19,662 nt of DNA, taken from Armatimonadota bacterium (GTDB taxonomy: Bacteria > Armatimonadota > DTGP01 > JAHWJO01). Shown here piece after piece: positions 1 to 8,900 of the stretch. The DNA lies in assembly GCA_019348365.1 (NCBI GenBank), contig JAHWJO010000015.1:1-19662 (forward strand). Reading direction: 5' to 3'. The notes beneath the pieces are model-generated. The model was given only the letters and a program-made list of their open reading frames with translations, did not search any database and was not told the DNA's origin. The position numbers and the translations under genes are program-made. How positions within the stretch are numbered: position 1 is the stretch's first letter; the number at the start of each line of letters is the position of its first letter.

Positions 1-1794
1 GTCCTCGAAGATGTCGACGTAATGGTTGCCGCTCCCGATGGTGCCGAGCTGGTTCTGCGCCATCTGCTTCAGCGACTTCATCGGGTGAAGCTTCCACGCC
101 TCGTCATCGAACAGTTCGTGGTCCACCCGCTCTTCCTTGTTGTTCAGTCCCACCCCGAACGAGAGCGCCTTCCACACGTCGTCCATGATCGTCTTGATCT
201 TGCGTTTCACCTCGGCGGAGTCCGCATCGGTGAGGACGGCCTTGTTGCCACAGTTGTGGACGACCACCCCCTCGCCGAAGAACCGGTGCGCCGGGTCCCC
301 CGTCACCACATCGTAGGTCCTCATCGTCCCGGCGGGTCGGATGCTCTGGACCGGAACCCAGCAGATCTCGCCGGTGGTGTCCGGTTCGACCGTTATCGAG
401 GCAGCCCGCCGGGGAGCGCCCCGGTCGTCATAGATCGCATGGTAGACGAATCCCTCGCTGACATCGAATCGGGCAGAGACCTCCGACATGATCGCTTTGA
501 AGTGATTTCCCTCGCCTTTGAGGCGGCGCGCTTCGTCCCGCGCGTCCGCCCGTTGCCGGACGATGTGGCTGTGCTCCCACCACCATCCGGCGGCCAGCGC
601 GCCGGCGACCCGCTTCTCCTCCGAGTAGCAGAATCCGACCTGCTCCAGAAATCGGACTTGCTCGGCTCCGCCTCCGAGGATCTGAAGGACCCAGTCCTGA
701 CGCTCGCCACGGGGCTTGCCGCTCGGGGCGACCGTGACCTCGAAGCAGAGGGACTCCATCAGCCGGGCGATCAGGTGAATCGCGCCGCTGTGCGTGACGG
801 CGCCGGTCTGCTTGATCTGGAAGTTGGGGAGATGCGACGGGAGGATGCGCGGCGTCATCCCCTCCGCGCTCGCGAAGCCGGAGAGGAAATTCGCGCGCAG
901 CCACGCCGGAAGCCGGTAGAGCCAGTTCATCGGCTGCGCGGGCCATTGCTTCTTCCCGACCGGCGAGCCGAGAGCCGCAAAGAGCCGGTGCAGCTTTACC
1001 GAATTGATGCAGACGTGCAGCTCCGTCCGATATCCGGCTTTCCGAACGCGGCGGTAGATCATGGCGGAGTACCCCAGCACGGCGAAATCCTCCACAACAC
1101 GATCCGCCCCGTCCTCGTCGGTGGTGTAGAAGGAGAGCCGCTTCCCATCCGCCGAGAGATGCCCGTCCCCGCTGACGGCCCCCAGGAGGCGGAGCAGCGC
1201 CGCGAGCGTGCCGGTAGACGCGCACTCGGTTAAAAAGGCTTTCGCCTCAGGGTCCTCCACCGTTTCAAACGCGGAGGGACGTACCGGCTCGTAGGGCAAT
1301 CCGATGTACGGGCGCACGGCCACCCGGTCGTCAGGGGAGAGCGCATCGGCCCGCTTCCATCCGGCTTTCGTGAAGATTTGATGATCTCCGGTGGCGTACA
1401 CCTTCCTACCATTGCGAAGCGTCACTTCCAGGACAGGCTTCTCGCCTTTTTCCACCGCCCCGAATTGCGGCGTCACCGCCCGGACTCGCTCGCCGTCCCA
1501 GCAGACCAGCGCGTCGTGGGCGCCGACGTGCTCAATGGGGAGCACGTAACCGTCGCGGGCGCTCACCCGCGTGCCTTCTCCCAGGCAGGCGATGTCGAAG
1601 CCGACTCCCGACGGACTGATCTTATCCTCGTACGCGACGACCCCGCCGATGGGGACTGCGTACCCCTTGTGCCCGTCCGCGAGCACGAGCGCGCGGGTGA
1701 CGGATTCATGTGCGGCGCACCGTTTGATCTGCGCCAGCGTATCGGCGTCGTGTTCGTTCCAGACGCTCACCTTTTCGTTGATGTCTAGGCGCAT
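1..1794 (-). CDS. rtcB: RtcB-family RNA 3'-phosphate ligase, intein-containing, 3' part beyond window
   Basis: RtcB joins 2',3'-cyclic-phosphate/3'-phosphate RNA ends to 5'-OH ends with GTP and Mn2+, for RNA repair or tRNA splicing. The frame is open from the ATG at 1794 to the window edge (598 codons seen). Residues 1-69 and 515-598 are extein. The N-extein carries the RtcB signature ADGHKGYAVPIGGV and then ISPSGVGFDIA. The C-extein resumes with CGNKAVLTDAD and later LGTIGSGNHYVDIF. When spliced, the join gives GFDIACGNKA, the standard RtcB metal site: Asp67 and Cys515 correspond to P. horikoshii Asp95/Cys98, and the GNH to its Asn202/His203. Residues 70-514 are an intein, listed separately. 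An AAAGGA ribosome site lies 6 bases before the ATG. The gene is separated from the upstream minus-strand gene by about 118 bases with a hairpin. The catalytic C-terminal part is outside the window, so its integrity is not seen. Confidence 0.93.
   Translation of the reverse strand, partial: MRLDINEKVSVWNEHDADTLAQIKRCAAHESVTRALVLADGHKGYAVPIGGVVAYEDKISPSGVGFDIACLGEGTRVSARDGYVLPIEHVGAHDALVCWDGERVRAVTPQFGAVEKGEKPVLEVTLRNGRKVYATGDHQIFTKAGWKRADALSPDDRVAVRPYIGLPYEPVRPSAFETVEDPEAKAFLTECASTGTLAALLRLLGAVSGDGHLSADGKRLSFYTTDEDGADRVVEDFAVLGYSAMIYRRVRKAGYRTELHVCINSVKLHRLFAALGSPVGKKQWPAQPMNWLYRLPAWLRANFLSGFASAEGMTPRILPSHLPNFQIKQTGAVTHSGAIHLIARLMESLCFEVTVAPSGKPRGERQDWVLQILGGGAEQVRFLEQVGFCYSEEKRVAGALAAGWWWEHSHIVRQRADARDEARRLKGEGNHFKAIMSEVSARFDVSEGFVYHAIYDDRGAPRRAASITVEPDTTGEICWVPVQSIRPAGTMRTYDVVTGDPAHRFFGEGVVVHNCGNKAVLTDADSAEVKRKIKTIMDDVWKALSFGVGLNNKEERVDHELFDDEAWKLHPMKSLKQMAQNQLGTIGSGNHYVDIFED
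253..1587 (-). other. Intein with LAGLIDADG homing endonuclease inside RtcB
   Basis: This is an in-frame protein insertion of 445 residues (70-514 of the precursor). It begins with Cys1 in CLGEGTRVS (block A). Block B is ATGDHQIFT, with the TxxH pattern. It ends with a block F/G stretch, TYDVVTGDPAHRFFGEG followed by VVVHN, and Cys+1 is the host's metal-binding Cys515. The splicing residues (Cys1, TxxH, penultimate His, terminal Asn, Cys+1) are all present, so self-splicing is expected. Two LAGLIDADG helices are visible: LLRLLGAVSGDGHLS (about 201-214, acidic residue Asp210) and NFLSGFASAEG (about 302-312, acidic residue Glu311). Both catalytic acids are kept, so the endonuclease may be active. 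Between the second helix and block F (about 436-478) lies a segment that reads like a helix-turn-helix, possibly a DNA-recognition add-on. RtcB inteins at this site are known in archaea such as Pyrococcus. Confidence 0.92.
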
Positions 1795-1892
1795 GAGGGT
1801 TCCTTTGTAAAGCGGTGGAGGCGAGTTTGCGGCAGTCCTATCGTGTCGATTCTCTCGTCTTCAGAATGCCGATGGCTCATAGATCGGTAGAA

Positions 1893-1909
1893 CCCCCTAT
1901 AGAAGGGGG
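1893..1909 (-). terminator. Short GC hairpin between two minus-strand genes
   Basis: CCCCCT pairs with AGGGGG (6 bp, 5-base loop) just downstream of the stop of the minus-strand gene ending at 1913 and upstream of rtcB. On the minus strand it is followed only by GTTCT, so the U-tract is poor. It could be a weak terminator or an mRNA 3'-end stabiliser. Confidence 0.35.
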
Positions 1910-1912
1910 ATC

Positions 1913-3223
1913 TCAATAGAACAGGAAGGGCCACCAGTTTTTCATGGGCCGACCCGAATCGTCGAGAGAGAGGTTGTTCAGGCCGGGCATGTTCTGCCGC
2001 CAGTAGACGAGCCAGCGGCCCATGCAGTCCGGCGCGAGGGAACGGTACTTCTCGAACGCCTGCGGGGTCCAGATCTCCGCTTTGTCCTTTCCGTCCGGCC
2101 CGTCAAACCTCCGGTAGTGCTCGATGGTGGAGAGGACCGGGGCCGTGTTGTCCATATCGTAATCCCGCCGCCCGTTCGGCACGAAATGGACGTTCCCGCC
2201 CACGGGCACGTAAGCTTTCACGGTACGGGTTTCCCCCTTCCAGGGATAAACGAGGGTCGTCGGGTCGGGATAGCTCACGTCGTCAGGGCAGGCGTAGAGC
2301 GAATCGAAGGGCGTGCCGTACTTCTCATCCAGGTCGAAGCCGCCGTACTCCTCGAAATACCGCTTGAGGTAGGGGATCGCGCCGGACCGGGCCATCCCCT
2401 CGTAGGAGTGCCCGAGCGATTCCATCGCGCAGCCGATCCCCCGCTCGACGTTGATGAACAGGATCCGCAGGCTCCGCCCGATGAACGGCTGCTCCGGGTC
2501 GCCGCCGTTGCCCGCCTGCCGGGACTTGCCGGGGATCTTCTGGAATCGCTCGTCGTAGTCCTGCTTCACCTCGATGCTCTCGAACGGAGAGCCGTACTTG
2601 CCATGGTAGGCGAGGAACCAGACCTCGTTGATGATGCCCCGGTCCACCAGCTCCGCCAGCGAGAGCGTCCTGGAGCGATCCTTCGGGTCGCGGATGTCAT
2701 AGTGGCGGGTGAATTCCGGCTCGAACAGCCGCTTGTACCGGAAGTTGATCCTCCCTTCCTTCCAGTCGGGAACACGGGGGAACTTCGTGCTGTTGTTGTC
2801 CAGCCGCTCGGCGGGCGGGGCGGCGTCGGTCATGTCGATGAATTTTTCGATTTGATAATCGAGGAAGGCCGGGGCGTTCGGGTCCTGGTAGCCGTGGTAC
2901 CGGGACGACTCCCGCATGGCCGCGATGAGGTCGTCCACCTTCTGCCGCGCTTTCTCTGAAGGGACGCCGTTGGCGAAATTCATCACGAGGAGTCGGGGCC
3001 GCATCTGCCGGATGCGGTCGTGGTTGCGGACGAGCCAGGGGTCGGAGTTGGCTTGGCTGACCCGGTTCGGCCAGACGGCAAGATCGTTCTTCGCACTGGT
3101 TTTCGAGGAAGCGGCGCGGGCGGCGCTCGCCGCTATGGCAGCGGCAAGGATACAAAGGGCTATTCGGAATAAAGACAATGGGATGCTCCAGGAAGGGGGA
3201 TTCGGAAGGGACAAGGACGCCAT
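1913..3223 (-). CDS. Secreted protein of unknown function
   Basis: I do not recognise this 436-residue family. Residues 17-38 are a textbook signal peptide (FRIALCILAAAIAASAARA), so the product is exported. The mature part looks like a compact globular enzyme with histidine-rich patches: EVWFLAYHGKYGSPFES (about 200-216), VERGIGCAMESLGHSYEG (about 259-276) and NVHFVPNGRRDYDMDN (about 344-359). It ends in an aromatic tail, NWWPFLFY. The ATG at 3223 has no ribosome site. A TTG at 3178 (codon 16) has GGAG seven bases upstream and would begin the protein directly at the signal peptide as MSLFRIALCI, so it may be the true start. The gene diverges from the methyltransferase-like gene at 3412. A carbohydrate- or peptide-active enzyme is possible, but nothing in the sequence settles it. 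Confidence 0.85.
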   Translation of the reverse strand: MASLSLPNPPSWSIPLSLFRIALCILAAAIAASAARAASSKTSAKNDLAVWPNRVSQANSDPWLVRNHDRIRQMRPRLLVMNFANGVPSEKARQKVDDLIAAMRESSRYHGYQDPNAPAFLDYQIEKFIDMTDAAPPAERLDNNSTKFPRVPDWKEGRINFRYKRLFEPEFTRHYDIRDPKDRSRTLSLAELVDRGIINEVWFLAYHGKYGSPFESIEVKQDYDERFQKIPGKSRQAGNGGDPEQPFIGRSLRILFINVERGIGCAMESLGHSYEGMARSGAIPYLKRYFEEYGGFDLDEKYGTPFDSLYACPDDVSYPDPTTLVYPWKGETRTVKAYVPVGGNVHFVPNGRRDYDMDNTAPVLSTIEHYRRFDGPDGKDKAEIWTPQAFEKYRSLAPDCMGRWLVYWRQNMPGLNNLSLDDSGRPMKNWWPFLFY

Positions 3224-3276
3224 GCGGCGGGTTCAGCCGATACCATGTTGCTTCAGCTTCGGCAGGACCCATCTTT

Positions 3277-3321
3277 ATTGTAATGTACCGGCGCGGAATT
3301 CCCTTCAGGTGAGGGGAATTC
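3277..3321. promoter_or_regulatory. Candidate divergent promoter/operator region
   Basis: The 188-base gap between two divergent genes holds an 8-bp inverted repeat, GAATTCCC (3296-3303) and GGGAATTC (3314-3321), with a 10-base spacer. A minus-strand -10-like TACAAT lies at 3277-3282, which puts the repeat near the -35 position of that promoter. No good -35 box is visible. An operator or a leader hairpin are both possible. Confidence 0.25.
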
Positions 3322-3411
3322 GCATTTCCCTTGCGCTTGAAGGAAGACGGCATTTTTCTGTCGAATGAGTAGGGCATCGGAAGCGCGTTCATCGTACGGC
3401 ATGGAGGGGGC

Positions 3412-4236
3412 ATGGGGCAGCGCAAGCAGGAATCTCTGGGCATGGGTGGAGCGCGGAGCCTCGTCCGGCGCACAGGGCTGCGATGGGTGCTGTTCGCCCT
3501 CTGCTTCGCCACGATGCCATGGGGCTTCGCCGGAACCCCGGCGGCAATCTCCCCTTCCTCTCATCCCGGCTACGAGTACCGCGCGCTCCACGACCCGGAC
3601 GGGATCGGCAAGTTCTACATGGGCCGGGAGATCGCACACGTCATGGGCCACGAAGGCGCGGGCTGGCTCGACCGGCCCGAACGGGAGCGCGAGGAGCAGC
3701 CGAGGAAGCTCCTCGATGCATTGAAGATCGCGCCGGGGAGCACGGTGGCCGACGTGGGAGCCGGGAGCGGCTACTACACGTTCCGCCTGTCCGACCGCGT
3801 GGGGCCGAAAGGCCGGGTCTACGCCGTGGACGTTCAGCCTGAGATGCTCGCCCTCATCCGACAACGAGCCAAGGTGCGGGGCATCACGAACGTGCAGCCC
3901 GTGCTCGGAACGTTCTCCGACCCGAAGCTCCCGCCGAGCTCCACCGATCTTATCCTTCTCGTGGACGTGTACCATGAGTTCTCCCACCCGTTCGAGATGG
4001 CCCGCGCGATGATCCGCGCCTTGAAGCCGGGGGGCCGCCTCGTGCTGGTGGAGTACCGGTTGGAGGACCCCGAAGTGCCGATCAAGCGGGTCCACAAGAT
4101 GAGCGAGGCGCAGGTCCGCAAGGAGATGGCGGTCCACCCGATCCGCTGGGAGCAGACGCTGGAGATCCTGCCGCGCCAGCACATTTTCATCTTTCAGAAG
4201 CCGGGGAACGCCACGCCGAAACGCCCGGCGGGATAG
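3412..4236 (+). CDS. Exported class I SAM-dependent methyltransferase-like protein
   Basis: The 274-residue protein has a hydrophobic N-terminal segment (about 24-40, LRWVLFALCFATMPWGFAG) that looks like a signal peptide or anchor. A Rossmann methyltransferase core follows: motif I VADVGAGSGYYT (112-123), an acidic motif II in VYAVDVQPEM (Asp140), TDLILLVDVYHEF (178-190) and ALKPGGRLVLVEYR (203-216). The segment before the core (FYMGREIAHVMGHEGAGWLDRPERE) is characteristic of a bacterial methyltransferase group that is predicted to be exported. SAM is a cytosolic cofactor, so an exported enzyme is puzzling: the hydrophobic stretch may only anchor it facing the cytosol, or the fold may be reused. 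GGAGG lies 4 bases before the ATG at 3412. An ATG at 3442 would give a shorter, more typical signal-peptide n-region. The substrate is unknown. Confidence 0.85.
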   Translation: MGQRKQESLGMGGARSLVRRTGLRWVLFALCFATMPWGFAGTPAAISPSSHPGYEYRALHDPDGIGKFYMGREIAHVMGHEGAGWLDRPEREREEQPRKLLDALKIAPGSTVADVGAGSGYYTFRLSDRVGPKGRVYAVDVQPEMLALIRQRAKVRGITNVQPVLGTFSDPKLPPSSTDLILLVDVYHEFSHPFEMARAMIRALKPGGRLVLVEYRLEDPEVPIKRVHKMSEAQVRKEMAVHPIRWEQTLEILPRQHIFIFQKPGNATPKRPAG

Positions 4237-4270
4237 CGCCGCGATGGATCGCAGGTGGCGGTGATTTTAT
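4237..4270 (+). terminator. Possible terminator after the methyltransferase-like gene
   Basis: CGCC (4237-4240) pairs with GGCG (4257-4260) around an inner GCGA/TCGC stem with a 4-base loop, and ATTTTATT follows from 4264. The stem is bulged, so this is a weak intrinsic-terminator candidate. Confidence 0.3.
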
Positions 4271-4377
4271 TCGGGAGAATACGTTAATTCGGCGGGAGAC
4301 TTCAGACAGGATTTTCTCCCGATTGCACTTCATACACTCTTGCGTCTGTACGATTACATCAGGAAGAGAATACGACC

Positions 4378-5985
4378 ATGCAGACGACCCTTGCGGCGGT
4401 GGCGGCTATCGGGGCTTTGGTGGGGATGGCGTTCGCGCTTGCGGTGCGGCGGGGGCATCTCCGGCAGGATGAAGGGACACCCTACGGTCACACGAAGACT
4501 CTCGCCGTTTTCATTGCGCTCGGGGCCGTCGCGCTGGCCCTCCTCACGTTCCTGGAGATGAAGCCGCTCTCATCGGGGAACACGCTGGGCTGGGGGTTCC
4601 TTCTGGGGGCGGCGCTCGGCCTGTTCACCCTCTACCTCTCGGCGACGGCGGCGGATGACTTCTGGCTGCCCGATTCGGTGGGGCTGCTGGCCGCCGCCGT
4701 CTTCGGCCCGGCGGCGCTCCTCTATCTCTTCCGCGCTGACCCGGCGGCGGCGCTCGGAGGGGGAGCTTTGGGCGCGGCGTTCGCCGGATGCATGGCCCGG
4801 AGCCTTTCGCCTCTCGTCTCGGCCCGAACCCCGGTGGGGGAAACTGCCGCCGGTCGGCCCGCGTACGCCGGGATGGAACCGTTCGTCCTCGCCGCCGCAA
4901 CCCTCTTCGCCGCCGCGCGCCTGGGGATGGAGCGCTTTCCCCGCAACGCCCCGAACGATCCGGCAGGCGCGTACTGGATCGCCCCGGCGGTGCTGCTCGC
5001 GGCGGGGGCGCTCGCTCTGAGCCTGCTGCCGGGCCGGAGAGGAGGCGGGATTCCCCTCCTCTTCGGCGCGATCGTGGGCGCGGTGGCGGTGGGCGGCGCG
5101 GCGCTCCTCCACGCGCGGGCGCTGCCGGACCTGGCCTGGATCACCCCGCTGTTCGGGCTTGTGGGATTCGGGCTGCTGCTCCTCTTCCTCTGGCAGGAGC
5201 CGCCCGCCGAGACCGGGGAGGACGCCCGGCCCGTCACCCCGGCACTGGGCGCGCTCTTCCTCACGCTGGCCGTCCTCGCGCTCGCGTTCCAGCGGCAGCA
5301 GGCGTATGGGCAGGCCCTCGCCCTCGTCACCGCCGCGCTGGTCGTCACGCCGGTCGGGCTCTCCCGGAACCGCTGGCGGGAGGCGCTGCCGGGGGCGCTC
5401 GGGATCGGGGCGTGGAGCTTCGCGCTGCTCCTCGTGCTGTACCGCGTCTTCGTGGAGGGGGCGGGCCGGGGCCGTCCCCTCGATTTCCAGAACCATTACG
5501 ATGTCGCCGCGCTGCTGCTGGGGCTGTGCGGGACCTTCGCGCTCCTCGCCTTCGCCCACTCGGATGCAGAACGCGAGCATGATTCCGCCGCTTCACCCCT
5601 CCGGTTTCTCCCCCGCACGCTGCTCCTGGGCTTCGGCGTGACGGCGGCCCCCCTCGCCATCGCGACGGCGTGGGGCGTCCGCGCCACCGGGGCGTTCCTC
5701 ATCGGACTCCCCTTCGCCGCCGCCGCCTGGATGCTCCTCGCCGCGTGGTCGGCGGGGGAGGAGCGCCGGAAGACGCTCGCCGCCACCCCGCACCTCTACC
5801 TCGTCGCCTCCGCCCTCGTCGCGATCCAGCTCGCCCCGTTCGTGCTCGCGCTGGAGCTGACCCGCGTCCAGCGGCTCGGCGTGGTGGGGGCGCTGGCCCT
5901 CGTCGCTCTCGTCGTGATCCTCGCCTCCTCCGCCCGCCGCGAGCCGCCCGTCCCGAAAGAAACCCGAGATGAGATCCCTGTTTAG
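4378..5985 (+). CDS. Polytopic membrane protein of unknown function, paired with alpha-2-macroglobulin
   Basis: The 535-residue protein is almost entirely hydrophobic helices, about 15-17 by eye. Examples are residues 4-23, 41-59, 72-90 and 99-119, then evenly spaced segments up to the last helix near 505-525, followed by a short charged tail. I recognise no transporter or enzyme motif. The gene overlaps the start of the alpha-2-macroglobulin gene by 17 bases, so the two are almost certainly co-translated and probably act together at the cytoplasmic membrane. In proteobacteria the partner of the alpha-2-macroglobulin gene is the peptidoglycan synthase gene pbpC; here this membrane protein takes that place. 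A purine-rich AGGAAGAG lies about 10 bases before the ATG. The 141-base gap upstream contains no other gene. Confidence 0.88.
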   Translation: MQTTLAAVAAIGALVGMAFALAVRRGHLRQDEGTPYGHTKTLAVFIALGAVALALLTFLEMKPLSSGNTLGWGFLLGAALGLFTLYLSATAADDFWLPDSVGLLAAAVFGPAALLYLFRADPAAALGGGALGAAFAGCMARSLSPLVSARTPVGETAAGRPAYAGMEPFVLAAATLFAAARLGMERFPRNAPNDPAGAYWIAPAVLLAAGALALSLLPGRRGGGIPLLFGAIVGAVAVGGAALLHARALPDLAWITPLFGLVGFGLLLLFLWQEPPAETGEDARPVTPALGALFLTLAVLALAFQRQQAYGQALALVTAALVVTPVGLSRNRWREALPGALGIGAWSFALLLVLYRVFVEGAGRGRPLDFQNHYDVAALLLGLCGTFALLAFAHSDAEREHDSAASPLRFLPRTLLLGFGVTAAPLAIATAWGVRATGAFLIGLPFAAAAWMLLAAWSAGEERRKTLAATPHLYLVASALVAIQLAPFVLALELTRVQRLGVVGALALVALVVILASSARREPPVPKETRDEIPV

Positions 5986-8900
5986 CCGCCGCCTCGCGTT
6001 CGCCGCCGCCGTCCTCCTCTTCGCGGGTGCGTATACCCACCTGCTCTCGGAGGAGACCCCCTACGGGCGGGTGAAAGGCTCGATCCGGGCCGCCGAGACC
6101 GGCGCATACCTCCCGGACGTGGAAGTCGCGCTCGTCCAGAAGGACGAGACCCAGTACAAAACGACGACCGACTCGCAGGGCCGCTTCACCTTCGACCGGG
6201 TGCAATCCGGCTCCTACTCCCTCACCGCCAAGACCCGCGCCCACGAACAGCCGAAAACCAAAATTCAGGTGGAGGAGGACGGAACCGCCCGCGCGGAGGT
6301 CGAGCTGAAACCGACGGCGCCGTTCGTGCGGGTGCTTCAGGATCAGCAGGTCTTCACCACCCGCGAGACGGCGGCGTTCCACTGCCTGGGGTTCGTCCCG
6401 GCGAAGGCGCTCACGGCGAAGCTCTACCGGGTCGCGCCGGAGGTGGCGGCGGCGCGGTGGGACGGCTGGCTGACCGAAGGGTTGAGCACGGGCGGGAAGG
6501 AGATCTCCAAAACCGATCTCGACGCGGTGCCGGAGCTCTCGCTCGTAGAGACGATGGAGATGCCCGTGCAGGGGCGGGACATCAAGGGGGTGTTCCGACA
6601 GGAGATCCGGTTCGGCAAACGCAAGCCGGGGATGTACCTCGCCGCGCTCCGGGCGGGGGAGGGCAAAGCGGCGGCGCGCGGCCACGCGATCATGACCGTC
6701 ACCGACCTCGGCCTGATCGTGAAGGCCTCCCCGGAGGACGCGCTGGTCTACGCCGTGAACCTCGACACCGGCGCGCCCGTCACCAACGCCGAAATCCGCC
6801 TCTCCGAATACAAGACCCCGAAGGCGCAGGGGCGAACCGGACCCGACGGCCTCCTCTCCCTCCGCATCCCGCCGATGGACGAGAACAACCAGCTCCGGGT
6901 CGTTGGCACGGCGGGCGAGTCGATGGCGGCGACGACCCTCTACCTGAGCAATTCCGAGCGCACTCCCCTCCGGGCCTACACCTACACCGACCGGCCCGTG
7001 TACCGCCCCGGCCACACGGTCCATTTCAAGTCGCTGCTCCGGGAGCTGGCGAACGAGACGTACCGGATTCCCGCGATCCGGCAGGCCGGAATTCGCGTGA
7101 CCGACGGGAAGGGGAACCTCGTCCACACCGGCAATGCGGAGACGAACGCCTACGGCTCCCTGTCCGGCAGCTTCGACCTGAACGAAAACGCGATTCCCGG
7201 CAGTTACACCCTCAGCCTTACCCTCGACGGGAAGCCGTACGAGTCGGACTTCCGGGTGGCGGAGTACCGCAAGCCGGAGTTCGAGGTGACGGTCGCGCCG
7301 GAGCGGAAGCGGTACGTGCAGGGCGAGACGGTCCGGGCGACGGTCTCCACACAGTACTACTTCGGCGCGCCGGTAGCGAACGCGAAAGTGAACTACTTCG
7401 TCACCCGCTCCGCCTCGTGGCACGTCCCAGACCATGAATCGTGGGACGAAGACCTGGAATTCGACGACGGCGGCTACGGCGGTGGGGAGTCCATCGCCGA
7501 AGGGGAGGGCGTGACGGACAAGAACGGGCAGTTCCGCATCACGGTCCCCCCGCCCCCGGCTCCCGCCTCCGATGCGGGCGACCTGGAGGGGCAGGATTGG
7601 GAGTACGACATCAACGCGACGGTGATCGATCCGAGCCACCGGAGCGAATCGGGCGATGCGGACGTACTGGTGACCCAGGGGGAGTATCGCATCGAAGCGG
7701 CGGCGGAGGATTCGGTGGCGCGGCCCGGCCAGCCCGTTGAAGTCGCGATCCGCGCGGTGGACTACGACGGGAAACCTGTCCCCGGCGCATCGGGCGAAGC
7801 GGCGCTCGTGCGGGTGGACTGGCTCCGGGGCCGGGAGAAGCGGGAGGAGATCGCCCGGCAGCCCTGGCGCGCCGACCCGAAGGGGCAGGGGAGCGTCGCC
7901 CTCACGCCCCCCCGCGACGGCGATTACCGCGTAGTCGTCACCGCCGCCGACCGGCGTGGCCGCACGATCACCAGCTCGGCTTGGGTCTGGGTCATGGGCG
8001 ACGATCACGCGACCTTCTCCTACCCGTACCAGGACCTCGACGTGCGGGCCGACAAGAAGCTGTACAAGGAGGGGGAGACCGCCGAGATCATCGTCAACAC
8101 GAAGCACGCCCCGACGACCGCGCTCCTCACCCTCGAAGGCTCGAAAATATTGCAAAGCCGCCGGGTGAAGCTCGCGGGGAAGACGAACGTCCTCAAGATC
8201 CCCGTCACGCCGGACCTCATGCCCGCCGCGAAGCTGAACGTCTGCTTCGTGAAGGGCAAGGACATGGTCTCCGGCGACGCGGTGCTGAACGTCTCGCGGG
8301 AGCGGAAGGCCCTGAAGGTGGAGGTGACGCCCGACAAGCGGACCTACCTGCCGGGGGAGGCGGCGACCTACCGCGTCCGCACCCTCTCGCCGGAGGGGGA
8401 GCCGGTCCCGGCGGAGGTCTCGCTGGGCGTGGTGGACGAGGCGATCTACGCGGTGCAGCCGGAGACGACTCGACCCATCGTCTCGTACTTCTACCCGAAG
8501 CAGGTCCACGAGGTGCAGACCGCCTTCTCCGCGCCCGACGTGTACCTCTCCGGGGATGAGAAGGAGGGAAAGAGCCAATATGCGCAGGATCGAATCGAGA
8601 CCCGGCGGAAGTTCCTCGACACGGCGTTCTGGGCTCCGGCAACGGTGACGGACGCTCAAGGCGAGGCATCATTCACCGTGACGATGCCGGACAACCTCAC
8701 GTCCTGGCGGGCGACGGCTCGCGCCGCCACCCTGAATACCGACGTGGGCGAGGCGACCAGCGAGGCGGTCACGCAGAAGCCGTTCATGCTGCGCCTGGAA
8801 GCCCCGCGATTCATGACGCAGGGGGATGAGATCGCCCTCGCCGCCGTGGCGCACAACATGACCCGCGCGCCCCTCACCGCCGCCGTCGGGCTGGAGATGG

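Noticed and set aside
22..1233. Long plus-strand open frame opposite rtcB
   Set aside because: It is an antisense shadow of the intein/RtcB frame, which has clear family motifs; the plus-strand product has none.
1827..1837. 11-base sequence TTGCGGCAGTC shared with 15512-15522
   Set aside because: It is too short to mean anything in this GC-rich sequence, and the flanks do not match.
5699..8659. 986-codon minus-strand open frame opposite the alpha-2-macroglobulin gene
   Set aside because: It is an Arg/Gly/Val-rich shadow caused by high GC at third positions; the sense strand encodes a recognised family.
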